A stretch of DNA of 53,033 nucleotides, from positions 1-53,033 of the forward strand of contig NZ_JAMXFA010000044.1 in NCBI RefSeq assembly GCF_025370785.1, in the 5' to 3' direction. Source of the DNA: Laspinema olomoucense D3b. Lineage in GTDB: Bacteria; Cyanobacteriota; Cyanobacteriia; Cyanobacteriales; Laspinemataceae. The notes under the pieces are model-generated. The model saw only the letters and a list, made by a program, of their open reading frames with translations, had not been told where the DNA came from and did no database searches. The position numbers and the translations under genes are program-made. Shown piece by piece: positions 43,561 through 51,541 of the stretch; the stretch's first letter is position 1; each line of letters begins with the position of its first letter.

Positions 43561-45741
43561 ATGAATCAGCCCAACCTCATCCAAAAAGAGGATAAGCCCG
43601 TTGAACCATTAATTGAGCAAGCGGAGGCATATTACCGTCAGGGAGAATTAGAGTCAGCCCTGACGGTTTGCCATCAATTGATTCAGATGCAGCCCGATTT
43701 TGCTCCTAGTTACAAACTCTTGGGAAATGTCTTGCAATCAACGGGGAAACGTGAGGGGGCGATTCGGGCTTACCAAATGGCGATCGCCCTCTGTCCTGAG
43801 TTTGCAGAAGCCCACGGAAACCTCGGGACCCTTTACTATCAGCAAGGAGATTTTACACAGGCGATCGCAGCCTATCAAACCGCCCTAGAGTTTAACCCCA
43901 ATTTAGCGGGACTCTACTGGAACTTAGGGAAAGTCTTCAAAGAAACCGGAGAGCTCAATCAAGGGATATTTTATCAAAAAGAAGCCCTTAATATGAATCC
44001 CAAATTAGTCGGCGCTTCCGGTTATTTTACCTTGGGTACAGACTTGCTGAATCAAGGCGAGTTAGAAGAAGCGCGCTCCCTGTTTCAAACAACTTTAGAA
44101 CTTGAACCTACCTCAGCGGAAGCTCATGTTCATTTAGGCATCATTTACCGGCAACAAGGGTGGATGGAAGAAGCCATCAATAGCTATAAAACAGCGATAT
44201 CGCTTCAACCGGATTTAGTAGAAGCGCATTGGAATTTATATGAATTATTCAGCAGTTCTAACAATTTTGCCGCTGCGCGTAAATCTGCTGATTGCTATAT
44301 AGAACACTGTCAAGGGGAAGGGCAATCGATGGCAGCGATCGCCTGGATTAGTGCCTATCTCAAAGCAGGCAGCGCTCAAAATGCCTACCAGCATTTTTTA
44401 ACTTTAGAGTCGCAAGTCCTGAAAAATTTAGACAACCTTTGCGATCGGGATATCCAACGCCTCTATTACAACAGCTTTTATATCCTCACCAATATCCGCG
44501 ATAATCTGCGCCAAAATTCTCACTTTTATCGCCAAATTTCTCAACGCTTTCTTCCCACCATACCTCGCTTCCAGACTCCCCCTCCATCCCGTAATCTCTC
44601 CCCTCGCCTTGCCTCAACCCCGTTAAAAATTGGCATCATTTCTCCCCATTACAGGCGACATTCCGTGGGTTGGTGCAGTGCAGATATCCTTCGCGAGTTA
44701 TCTCTACTCACGCCGGATTTGTATCTGTATGTCACAGGTCCTCTCCAACCGGACGATCGCACGACTATTTTTGAAAACTTAGCCGCTAAATTCTATCATC
44801 CCTCTGAAGGAGTCAGTCGTCAAACTATTTTTGAAGAAATCCAGAATGATAACTTAGATATTTTAATTGATTTAGACTCGCTAACTATTGATACGAATAT
44901 TGAAATTATAGCCTCTCATCCCGCCCCTATTTGTATTTCTTGGTTGGGCTTTGAGGCCCCGTTTATTTCCTCAAAAAACTACTTTCTTGGGGATTGGCAG
45001 ACTCACCCCCAGGGAAGCGAATCCTACTATCAAGAACAATTAATCCGAATGCCGGATTCCTTTGTGGCGAGTTCGGGATTTGAGCGAATGAAAGCTGACA
45101 GCGATACTTTGAGACATTCTTTGGGAATTAATTCAAACCAGGTGGTTTATCTCTGTGTCGCCCCAGGACGTAAATTCAATGGGGATTTAGTCCGCGCTCA
45201 AGTTGCCATTCTCAAGCAAGTTCCTGATAGTGTTTTACTGTACAAAGGAAAAGGTGATCGCGCTGTCATTTCTGCCACTTATCAACAAGAATGCCAGCTA
45301 CAAAATGTCAGTTTTTCTCGCCTTCATTTTTTACCCCGAACTCGCACTGAAGAAGAACATCGAACCCTCTATTTATTAGCCGATGTTTTACTCGATTCCT
45401 ATCCCTATAATGGCGGAACCCATACCTTAGAAGCGTTATGGTTTAACCTCCCCCTGGTGACCCGCAGTGGAGAACAATTTCTCTCTCGAATGGGCTATTC
45501 TTTCTTACAAGCTTTGGGAATTCAAGCGGGAGTGGCATGGAGTTGGGAGGAGTATGTGGAGTGGGGGGTCCGCTTCGGATGCGATAAACGCTTCCATCAG
45601 CAAATTAAACAGCAGTTAATCCAATCCAAAACAGCGGAAACTCTCGCCCCCTTGTGGAATCCTAAAAAGTTTGCTCAGGATATGTATCGTCTCTTTGAAA
45701 AGTTGCGTCAGTTGGAGGATGAAAAATTAGGTTTTTATTAG
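43561..45741 (+). CDS. TPR - GT41/OGT-like glycosyltransferase
   Basis: 726 residues. The N-terminal TPR block (AEAYYRQGELESALTVCHQ onward) closely matches the two upstream genes, but the catalytic half is different. From about 350 it reads KIGIISPHYRRHSVG. Later comes CVAPGRKFN, then LLADVLLDSYPYNGGTHTLEALWFNLPLVT, the pattern of O-GlcNAc transferase-like GT41/SPINDLY enzymes. Those transfer GlcNAc or other sugars to Ser/Thr of proteins, using the TPRs to choose substrates. So the same TPR front end has been joined to two unrelated glycosyltransferase folds in one cluster. Function is inferred. Confidence 0.85.
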   Translation: MNQPNLIQKEDKPVEPLIEQAEAYYRQGELESALTVCHQLIQMQPDFAPSYKLLGNVLQSTGKREGAIRAYQMAIALCPEFAEAHGNLGTLYYQQGDFTQAIAAYQTALEFNPNLAGLYWNLGKVFKETGELNQGIFYQKEALNMNPKLVGASGYFTLGTDLLNQGELEEARSLFQTTLELEPTSAEAHVHLGIIYRQQGWMEEAINSYKTAISLQPDLVEAHWNLYELFSSSNNFAAARKSADCYIEHCQGEGQSMAAIAWISAYLKAGSAQNAYQHFLTLESQVLKNLDNLCDRDIQRLYYNSFYILTNIRDNLRQNSHFYRQISQRFLPTIPRFQTPPPSRNLSPRLASTPLKIGIISPHYRRHSVGWCSADILRELSLLTPDLYLYVTGPLQPDDRTTIFENLAAKFYHPSEGVSRQTIFEEIQNDNLDILIDLDSLTIDTNIEIIASHPAPICISWLGFEAPFISSKNYFLGDWQTHPQGSESYYQEQLIRMPDSFVASSGFERMKADSDTLRHSLGINSNQVVYLCVAPGRKFNGDLVRAQVAILKQVPDSVLLYKGKGDRAVISATYQQECQLQNVSFSRLHFLPRTRTEEEHRTLYLLADVLLDSYPYNGGTHTLEALWFNLPLVTRSGEQFLSRMGYSFLQALGIQAGVAWSWEEYVEWGVRFGCDKRFHQQIKQQLIQSKTAETLAPLWNPKKFAQDMYRLFEKLRQLEDEKLGFY

Positions 45742-45808
45742 GGTTATTGTTCTCTATCAAAAAAATGTTTAAAATTCCGTTGTTTCAATCCGCTGCTGTA
45801 CTCAATTT

Positions 45809-47101
45809 CTAAAATTCCGGCTTATTAATGGTGAGAATGGTCACGGGATTTAAGGGGCAAAACCGGGTGAGATGAGCAATGGGAACGGAACGGGATAAAT
45901 TCGCCTGCAAGATGTGATAATCCCACTGGTGTTCATTGACCCAATTTAATGCTTCATTCAAATGTTCTAGGGTGGCTAAGGCGATCGCCATGGTTCCTCC
46001 TTTAGCCAATTGTCCCCCACAAAACCCCAGAATCGTCCGCAATTGTCCCCCCGTTCCCCCAATAAAAATCCGATGGGGAACCGGAAGTCTATCTAAAATA
46101 TCTGGGGCGCTACCATGAATTGAAATCACATTTCGGACCTGGAGGCGTTGACAATTTTGCTCAATTAAAGAAATCCCCGCGCCTGTTTTTTCAATGGCAT
46201 AAATTTGAGATTTGGGAAATAAGCGCCCAATTTCAATGGAAACTGCACCCGTTCCCGCCCCAATATCCCAGACAATTTGACCGGATTGGAGTCCTAACTC
46301 CCCGAGGATAAGAATTCTCATTTCTCGCTTGGTCATCAAACCGGGGCGATCGCTAAAGGTTAAAAAGGTACTATCCGGTAATCCAAATGTGGGTAAATTT
46401 TGAATCTCTAATCTTTCATGGGGATGACCCACCTGCCGCACCAAAACCACCACATTTAAAGAGGAAAACGTTTGGGATTCTAAGGCGATAATATCATCAG
46501 TTTGCTGAACTGAAAAAGTCTGGATGCGCTCCTCGGAACCGCCGAGGTTTTCACACACCCAAAAGTCATAACGGCTGGGTAAATCCAATGATAGCAGCAG
46601 ACGCGCAATTGTACTCGGGGTATTTTTCCCATCGGTGAGGATAGCAACTTTGGATGCACCTTCCCGTAATACCGTTAATAATTCATCTAAAGCGCGTCCA
46701 TGTGCACTGACAATTCGGGCATCTTGCCAGGGGACTTTAATCCGACTAAAAGCTAATTGAATGCAGCTTAAATGGGGATGAAAATCAAGCTGGTCCGCAG
46801 GGAGTTCTGCTAACAGTAACCGTCCTAATCCAAAAAATAACGGGTCCCCACTGGTGAGAACCACAAGATTTCGCCCCGCAGGGCTCTCTAATGAACCGGA
46901 ATTCCAGCGAATTAATTGACGGCAGAGGGTTTTAAAGGTTACCCCAATGTCTTCTATAACCAGGCGTTCGGCGGGATGCAGGGGAAAATAACTCAAGTGG
47001 CGATCGCTTCCCACAAGAAGATTCGCCGATTCGATAATTTGGCGCACGGCTTCCGTGAGTCCCGCTACCCCATCCAACCCAATTCCTATGACATGAATCA
47101 T
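45809..47101 (-). CDS. cobL: Precorrin-6Y C5,15-methyltransferase, CbiE-CbiT fusion
   Basis: 430 residues. The N-terminal CbiE-type tetrapyrrole methylase (about 1-205) starts MIHVIGIGLDGVAGLTEAV and includes NLVVLTSGDPLFFGLGRLL. The C-terminal CbiT-type methyltransferase (about 240-425) has VWDIGAGTGAVSIEIGRLFP. Together they methylate C5 and C15 and decarboxylate precorrin-6 in cobalamin synthesis. It lies 188 bases after cobH on the same strand, so they are probably co-transcribed. In cyanobacteria the product supports pseudocobalamin production. The names cobL and cbiET are interchangeable here. Confidence 0.93.
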   Translation of the reverse strand: MIHVIGIGLDGVAGLTEAVRQIIESANLLVGSDRHLSYFPLHPAERLVIEDIGVTFKTLCRQLIRWNSGSLESPAGRNLVVLTSGDPLFFGLGRLLLAELPADQLDFHPHLSCIQLAFSRIKVPWQDARIVSAHGRALDELLTVLREGASKVAILTDGKNTPSTIARLLLSLDLPSRYDFWVCENLGGSEERIQTFSVQQTDDIIALESQTFSSLNVVVLVRQVGHPHERLEIQNLPTFGLPDSTFLTFSDRPGLMTKREMRILILGELGLQSGQIVWDIGAGTGAVSIEIGRLFPKSQIYAIEKTGAGISLIEQNCQRLQVRNVISIHGSAPDILDRLPVPHRIFIGGTGGQLRTILGFCGGQLAKGGTMAIALATLEHLNEALNWVNEHQWDYHILQANLSRSVPIAHLTRFCPLNPVTILTINKPEF

Positions 47102-47289
47102 CCGTTTATATTCGTTGCGATCACCACTGAGTTTATACCATTAAACTTCCAAACATCGCTATTTTTTAAAAAAGCAGGTGAGCCAGTTCCTCGCACTGCT
47201 CATTCTCTTCTTGATTTAAAGTTTTTATAGGAAGCGAGCCAGATGCTCTCTAGGGTTATAATAATCCCAAAGCTAGGGATTTTTCGGTC

Positions 47290-47910
47290 TTAATTTTCTG
47301 GCTGCCAAGCCAACAGAATTAACGCATTAACGATCGCTGCCGTAGCAGGAGAACCCCCTTTGCGACCCTTGATGATAATCTGAGGGACATTCTGTTGCGC
47401 CAGTACCGCCTTAGATTCCACCACCGAAACAAACCCCACAGGTGCGCCAATCACCAGCGCCGGTTGAATCGGGGACTGGGGGAGGACCTCGCATAGGGCT
47501 AACAAAGCCGTAGGCGCATTCCCGATCGCATAAATCGCCTCGGGAAATTCCGCAAAGCATTGCAACAGCCCCATTTCTGTGCGGGTTTTGCCCTCCGTAG
47601 CCACCGGGACCCGTTCTACCGCTGAGTGTAAGGGATTCGCAAAAGTTTTGGCAAGCAACCCACTGATTCCCTGTTTCACCATGCTGACATCAGTCACCAC
47701 CGGAACCCCCCGACGCAAGGCGGCGATCGCCCCTTCAATTGCCCCCGGACTAAACACAATCAAGTCTTTAAATTCAAAATCGGCGGTACTATGAATCACC
47801 CGCCGAATAATTTCATATTCAGCGGTAGTAAAAGAATGTTCGCCAATCTCCGCATCAATGACGGCAAAACTCTGTTGCAGTATCGGGTGAATTAGGGGGT
47901 CATTGGTCAT
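47290..47910 (-). CDS. cobH: Precorrin-8X methylmutase
   Basis: 206 residues. CobH/CbiC moves the C11 methyl to C12 to form hydrogenobyrinate or cobyrinate. The catalytic His is in RRVIHSTADFEF. Other landmarks are VVTDVSMVKQGI, IGNAPTALL and PALVIGAPVGFVSVVESK. The ATG at 47910 lies inside a run of GGTCATTGG-type repeats, so the initiation region is built of repetitive DNA. No riboswitch is recognisable upstream; the repeats occupy that space. Upstream of cobL in the same direction. Confidence 0.93.
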   Translation of the reverse strand: MTNDPLIHPILQQSFAVIDAEIGEHSFTTAEYEIIRRVIHSTADFEFKDLIVFSPGAIEGAIAALRRGVPVVTDVSMVKQGISGLLAKTFANPLHSAVERVPVATEGKTRTEMGLLQCFAEFPEAIYAIGNAPTALLALCEVLPQSPIQPALVIGAPVGFVSVVESKAVLAQQNVPQIIIKGRKGGSPATAAIVNALILLAWQPEN

Positions 47911-47936
47911 TGGTCATGGGTTATTGGTCATTGGTT

Positions 47937-48046
47937 ATTGGTCTTATGTCCTTTGTCATTGGTCCCTGGTCATTCCTCCCAAGGACAAAGGACAAAGGAC
48001 AAAGGACAAAGGACAAAGGACAAAGGACAAAGGACATAAGACCAAT
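47937..48046. repeat. GGACAAA heptanucleotide tandem repeat flanked by a 21-bp inverted repeat
   Basis: Seven perfect copies of GGACAAA (47983-48031) and one degenerate copy (GGACATA). A perfect 21-bp inverted repeat flanks them: 47937-47957 (ATTGGTCTTATGTCC then CTTTGTC) and 48026-48046. ATTGGTCAT-type repeats extend on the left to the cobH start codon. This is like the short tandemly repeated (STRR) heptamers of filamentous cyanobacteria. Polymerase slippage should make its length vary between strains. Confidence 0.85.
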
Positions 48047-48062
48047 GACAGTAATCTCCTTC

Positions 48063-48845
48063 TTAAAATTGAAATACCGGCCAATCTTCTTCGCGATAGT
48101 AACGAGTCATATCGTCAAACTTGCGAATTTCGGCTTGTTGAATCAAAATTTCTTGGGGACTATCCAGCCATTTATCATTAAAGTCCGCCAAGATACTGCT
48201 GAGATGCTCCCGGTCCAAACTGGAGGGAATTTCACCAAAATAGCCCAAGGTAATGTGGCCAGTAAAATGATACTGCTGCTCGATTCCTAACCCCATTAAT
48301 TGTTGATTTTGATAAATCGATCGCCGGAATTGGACGATTTGCTCATAAGAGGGTTCATTTTTTGGCGCTAAACAAATCCCGATCGCCCGAGTCCGCAACA
48401 TTACCCCCAGGGCCTGCCAGCGAATCGGGGGACCTCCAGCAAGGGACTGGCATTGCTGGAAACTTTGGGCGATCGCCGATCGCAGTTGCTTATCATAGTT
48501 CGGATTTTCCGCCGACGCATCTCGGTAACTGCCGTCCCAAATTAAATCCGCTAGGGTGACATGAAAGCTATCCGCCGGGACCGGCACCATTAAACCCGGT
48601 TCCAGCATCTCCAGAAGTTGTTGCTGGCAACTCTCGATATTTTTATAAAACTCTTGATTCTCAACATCTTCTCCCATCGGTGGGGTAATCACCGTGTACC
48701 CCGGAAAAGACACCGGCTTTCTGGCCCCACCTTCTTGGACCTGAAATTTGGGAGAGGTTTGAATATGCTGGAGTCCCGACTGATAGGCATCTTTCAGGGT
48801 CATCCGCGCCACTCGATTCAAATAGGTTTGTAAAGTATCGTCCAA
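48063..48845 (-). CDS. DUF1868 family 2H phosphoesterase
   Basis: 260 residues. Two HxT motifs, HVT at 95-97 (DSFHVTLADL) and HIT at 197-199 (GHITLGYF), place it in the 2H phosphoesterase superfamily. The layout is that of the DUF1868 group, larger than LigT. Members cleave cyclic phosphates on nucleotides or RNA ends; the substrate here is unknown. The start is a TTG at 48845 with AGAGG about 9 bases upstream; the first internal ATG, codon 15, is the alternative. The 3' end abuts the GGACAAA tandem repeat. Confidence 0.78.
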   Translation of the reverse strand: MDDTLQTYLNRVARMTLKDAYQSGLQHIQTSPKFQVQEGGARKPVSFPGYTVITPPMGEDVENQEFYKNIESCQQQLLEMLEPGLMVPVPADSFHVTLADLIWDGSYRDASAENPNYDKQLRSAIAQSFQQCQSLAGGPPIRWQALGVMLRTRAIGICLAPKNEPSYEQIVQFRRSIYQNQQLMGLGIEQQYHFTGHITLGYFGEIPSSLDREHLSSILADFNDKWLDSPQEILIQQAEIRKFDDMTRYYREEDWPVFQF

Positions 48846-49037
48846 TTCTTATTGCCTCTCTTGTCTATATCTATAAAGGTTTTCGCGCTAGTCTTAGGTG
48901 CTAGAGAATGACTCCATTCTGAGCCTTTTGCTCTGAACGGGGATCAGTGAGATGACCATTGCCAATCTCTTTTATCCTAAAGGAAGGGTTAACCCTCCTG
49001 TGTTTTTGACCCTGGGATCTTATCCATAGTCTTCTAT

Positions 49038-50036
49038 ATGACAATTTACCTCTATTGGGGATCAGATGACTTTGCAATGGCAAAAGCGGTGGATTCTTTG
49101 CGCGATCGCACCCTGGATCCTGCTTGGGCGACCTTTAACGCCGACAAAATTTCCCCCGAACAGTCCGATGCCGTGATTCAGGGCCTTAATCAATCCGTCA
49201 CCCCGCCCTTTGGCAGTGGGGGGCGCTTTGTCTGGTTGGTGGATACCAACGTTTGTCAACAGGCATCCGGCGAAGTCTTAGCAGAAATGGAACGCACCCT
49301 GCCGGTGATCCCCGAAACCAACGTCCTGCTACTGACAACCCCCAACAAACCCGATGGCCGACTCAAAACCACCAAACTGTTACAAAAGTACGCCCAAGTC
49401 CAGGAATTTTCCCCCTTACCCCCCTTAAAACATAATGAAATCGTCTCATCCGTCCGCAAAGCCGCCCAGGAAGTGGGAGTCAAACTCACCCCGGATGCCG
49501 TGGACCTGTTGGCCGAATCCGTCGGCAATGATACGCGATCGCTGTATAATGCCCTGGAAAAGTTGCACCTGTATTCCCTGAGTGCCGGACCTCAACCCCT
49601 GAGTGCCGCTACCGTGGATCAACTCGTCACTGCAACGACTCAAAACAGCTTACAGCTTGCCAGTGCCATTCGCCAAGGAGACGTAGGAACTGCTTTAGAA
49701 TTAGTCGCAGATTTGATTAACCGCAACGAACCCGCCCTGAAAATTTCCGCTACCCTCACCAGGCAGTTTAGAACCTGGTTCTGGGTTAAACTGATGATAG
49801 AAAGTGGTGAGCGTGACGAAAAGGCGATCGCTGCTGCTGCGGAAATCGGCAACTTTAACCGAATTTACTTCTTAAGAAAAGAAGTCAGTTCCCTCTCCCT
49901 TAGTCAATTAGAACAAATCTTAGCCCTCCTCCTCGAACTAGAAGTCAGCCTCAAACGAGGGACAGAAGAACTCTCCACTTTACAAACCAAAACCATAGAA
50001 CTATGCCAACTCTGTCGTCCCACTTCCTTTCGGTAA
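49038..50036 (+). CDS. holA: DNA polymerase III subunit delta
   Basis: 332 residues. HolA opens the sliding clamp as part of the clamp loader. The N-terminus MTIYLYWGSDDFAMAKAVDS is typical of cyanobacterial HolA. Later segments fit domains II and III: LAESVGNDTRSLYNALEKL, and the C-terminal collar with ALKISATLTRQFRTWFWVK and LLLELEVSLKRGTEEL. The P-loop is absent, as expected for delta. It is monocistronic and divergent from the DUF1868 gene. Confidence 0.92.
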   Translation: MTIYLYWGSDDFAMAKAVDSLRDRTLDPAWATFNADKISPEQSDAVIQGLNQSVTPPFGSGGRFVWLVDTNVCQQASGEVLAEMERTLPVIPETNVLLLTTPNKPDGRLKTTKLLQKYAQVQEFSPLPPLKHNEIVSSVRKAAQEVGVKLTPDAVDLLAESVGNDTRSLYNALEKLHLYSLSAGPQPLSAATVDQLVTATTQNSLQLASAIRQGDVGTALELVADLINRNEPALKISATLTRQFRTWFWVKLMIESGERDEKAIAAAAEIGNFNRIYFLRKEVSSLSLSQLEQILALLLELEVSLKRGTEELSTLQTKTIELCQLCRPTSFR

Positions 50037-50276
50037 AATTTCTGTAAAGCCGCCCTCTCGACCCACCCAACCGGAACTAAACCCGGTAGAATTGAATCAT
50101 AAAAAGCAGCCCCAAAATCAGCTAAGTGAATCCATATCATACCATAAATCAGAAGAAAAACAATTATTAAATCTAAGTTTCATCCTTCTGTAAGGGATTA
50201 ACAATTGCTGTCAAAAAAACTTGTTTTTTCAACTTATCCTGATTCTTGCTGAGTTAATTTATCACCAATAGATGTT

Positions 50277-50747
50277 ATGATAATGTTCAAATTGTCCCCT
50301 GTTCATGTTCAGAGAATCCGAGTGAAACTCCTCTGCATCAGTGTACTTTCCGCCTTGGGAATCCTCACCGGGTCCGTTCCCCATCTGTCCCTCGATTCTG
50401 CCAACTGGATTGGGACGTATTCAGCCTCGGCGCAAAGCATTACCCCCGAAGAAATGGATAACTACGCCCGTTCCATCCTGGCGATCGAACAACAGCGATC
50501 GCAAGCTTCCCAAGAAGTCCAAACAATCCTCAATTACGTTCCCGCCATTGACTGCCGAAATGCTGATGCAGTCAACCAACTCGATCGCGAAGTCAAAGCG
50601 ATCGTCGTCAACTATTGCGAAAGCTCAAAAAACTTAGTCACCAGTAACGGATTAACCATCCAACGCTTTAACGAAATCACCGAAATCGTTAAAACTAATC
50701 CCCAATCCGAACAACAACTCCGAGCAGCCCTCACTCGTCTCCAATAA
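50277..50747 (+). CDS. DUF4168 family exported protein
   Basis: 156 residues. A signal peptide occupies roughly the first 52 residues (VKLLCISVLSALGIL core, cleavage near ASA). The mature part fits DUF4168: ITPEEMDNYARSILAIEQQR, a charged helix and IQRFNEITEIVKTNP. Two Cys may form a disulphide. Members are periplasmic proteins of unknown function. The ATG may be 50277 or 50283. The 240-base gap before it is A/T-rich and probably holds its promoter. Confidence 0.82.
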   Translation: MIMFKLSPVHVQRIRVKLLCISVLSALGILTGSVPHLSLDSANWIGTYSASAQSITPEEMDNYARSILAIEQQRSQASQEVQTILNYVPAIDCRNADAVNQLDREVKAIVVNYCESSKNLVTSNGLTIQRFNEITEIVKTNPQSEQQLRAALTRLQ

Positions 50748-50879
50748 TCATCAATTCTGGTTGCATAGGGGAGATAGGGGAAATAAATGTTTGTTCTAAC
50801 GACTTGCTGTCGTTTCCCCCTCTCCCCCATTCCCCAAGTCTATAATAAAACTTCCCCTCCTCATTTATTGATAAAAATT

Positions 50880-51446
50880 ATGACCGTTTCCACGGAACAA
50901 AAACACTGGACCGATGAAGAATTGATCGCCTTATCCCGAAATGGAAATCAGTACGAGTTAGTCAATGGAGAAGTCATAGACATGGGAAATTCTGGGATGG
51001 AACATGGCTATATCGCCTGCATTTTAGTAGCCGCTTTAATCACCATAGTCAGACCCAATAAACTCGGGGCCATTTGCGATTCCAGTACAGCCTTTACCCT
51101 AAAAAATGGGAATAAACGCGCTCCAGATGTTTCGTTTGTTGCCAAAAACCGACTGCAAGGGTTAACCCGACCCCCCCGAGGATTTTTTCAAGGCTCACCG
51201 GATCTAGCCATTGAAATTTTATCTCCCAGCAATACTGTAGAAGAAATTCATAGTAAAATCGTAGAATATTTCGAGAATGATACCCAGTTAGTCTGGGTGA
51301 TTCATCCCGATGAAAAGTTTGTTTTAGTTTACCATACCCCCGAACCCGATGGGTTTTTGCGCTCAGGCGATCGGCTCGATGGCGAAGATATTATCCCCGG
51401 TTTTTCCCTAGCCGTTTCCGAGCTATTTGAAACCTGGGATTGGTAA
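50880..51446 (+). CDS. Uma2 family endonuclease-fold protein (DUF820)
   Basis: 188 residues from ATG 50880 (MTVSTEQKHWTDEELI). The longer frame to 50787 adds 31 residues over sequence that looks like a leader. Uma2 proteins have a PD-(D/E)xK nuclease fold. Landmarks are YELVNGEVIDMG, RAPDVSFVAK, LAIEILSPSNTVEEIHSKI and LVWVIHPDEKFVLVY. Cyanobacteria carry many copies; most have no proven activity. Catalytic Glu and Lys candidates are E in AIEILSP and K in SKIVEYF. No partner gene beside it. Confidence 0.88.
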   Translation: MTVSTEQKHWTDEELIALSRNGNQYELVNGEVIDMGNSGMEHGYIACILVAALITIVRPNKLGAICDSSTAFTLKNGNKRAPDVSFVAKNRLQGLTRPPRGFFQGSPDLAIEILSPSNTVEEIHSKIVEYFENDTQLVWVIHPDEKFVLVYHTPEPDGFLRSGDRLDGEDIIPGFSLAVSELFETWDW

Positions 51447-51541
51447 TTGGAGAGATCCGCCGAATACCTATGAGTACGGTTAGCGAGGCCTTCCCTACTT
51501 GGATGAATCAACCGAGCAACGAAAGAGAACAAGAGAACAGT

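Noticed and set aside
47983-48038. GGACAAA array as a CRISPR
   Set aside because: The unit is seven bases with no spacers, and no cas gene is present. It is a simple tandem repeat.
47903-48290. Plus-strand frames of 92 and 126 codons near the cobH start
   Set aside because: They translate the GGTCATTGG and GGACAAA repeats and the antisense of the DUF1868 gene.
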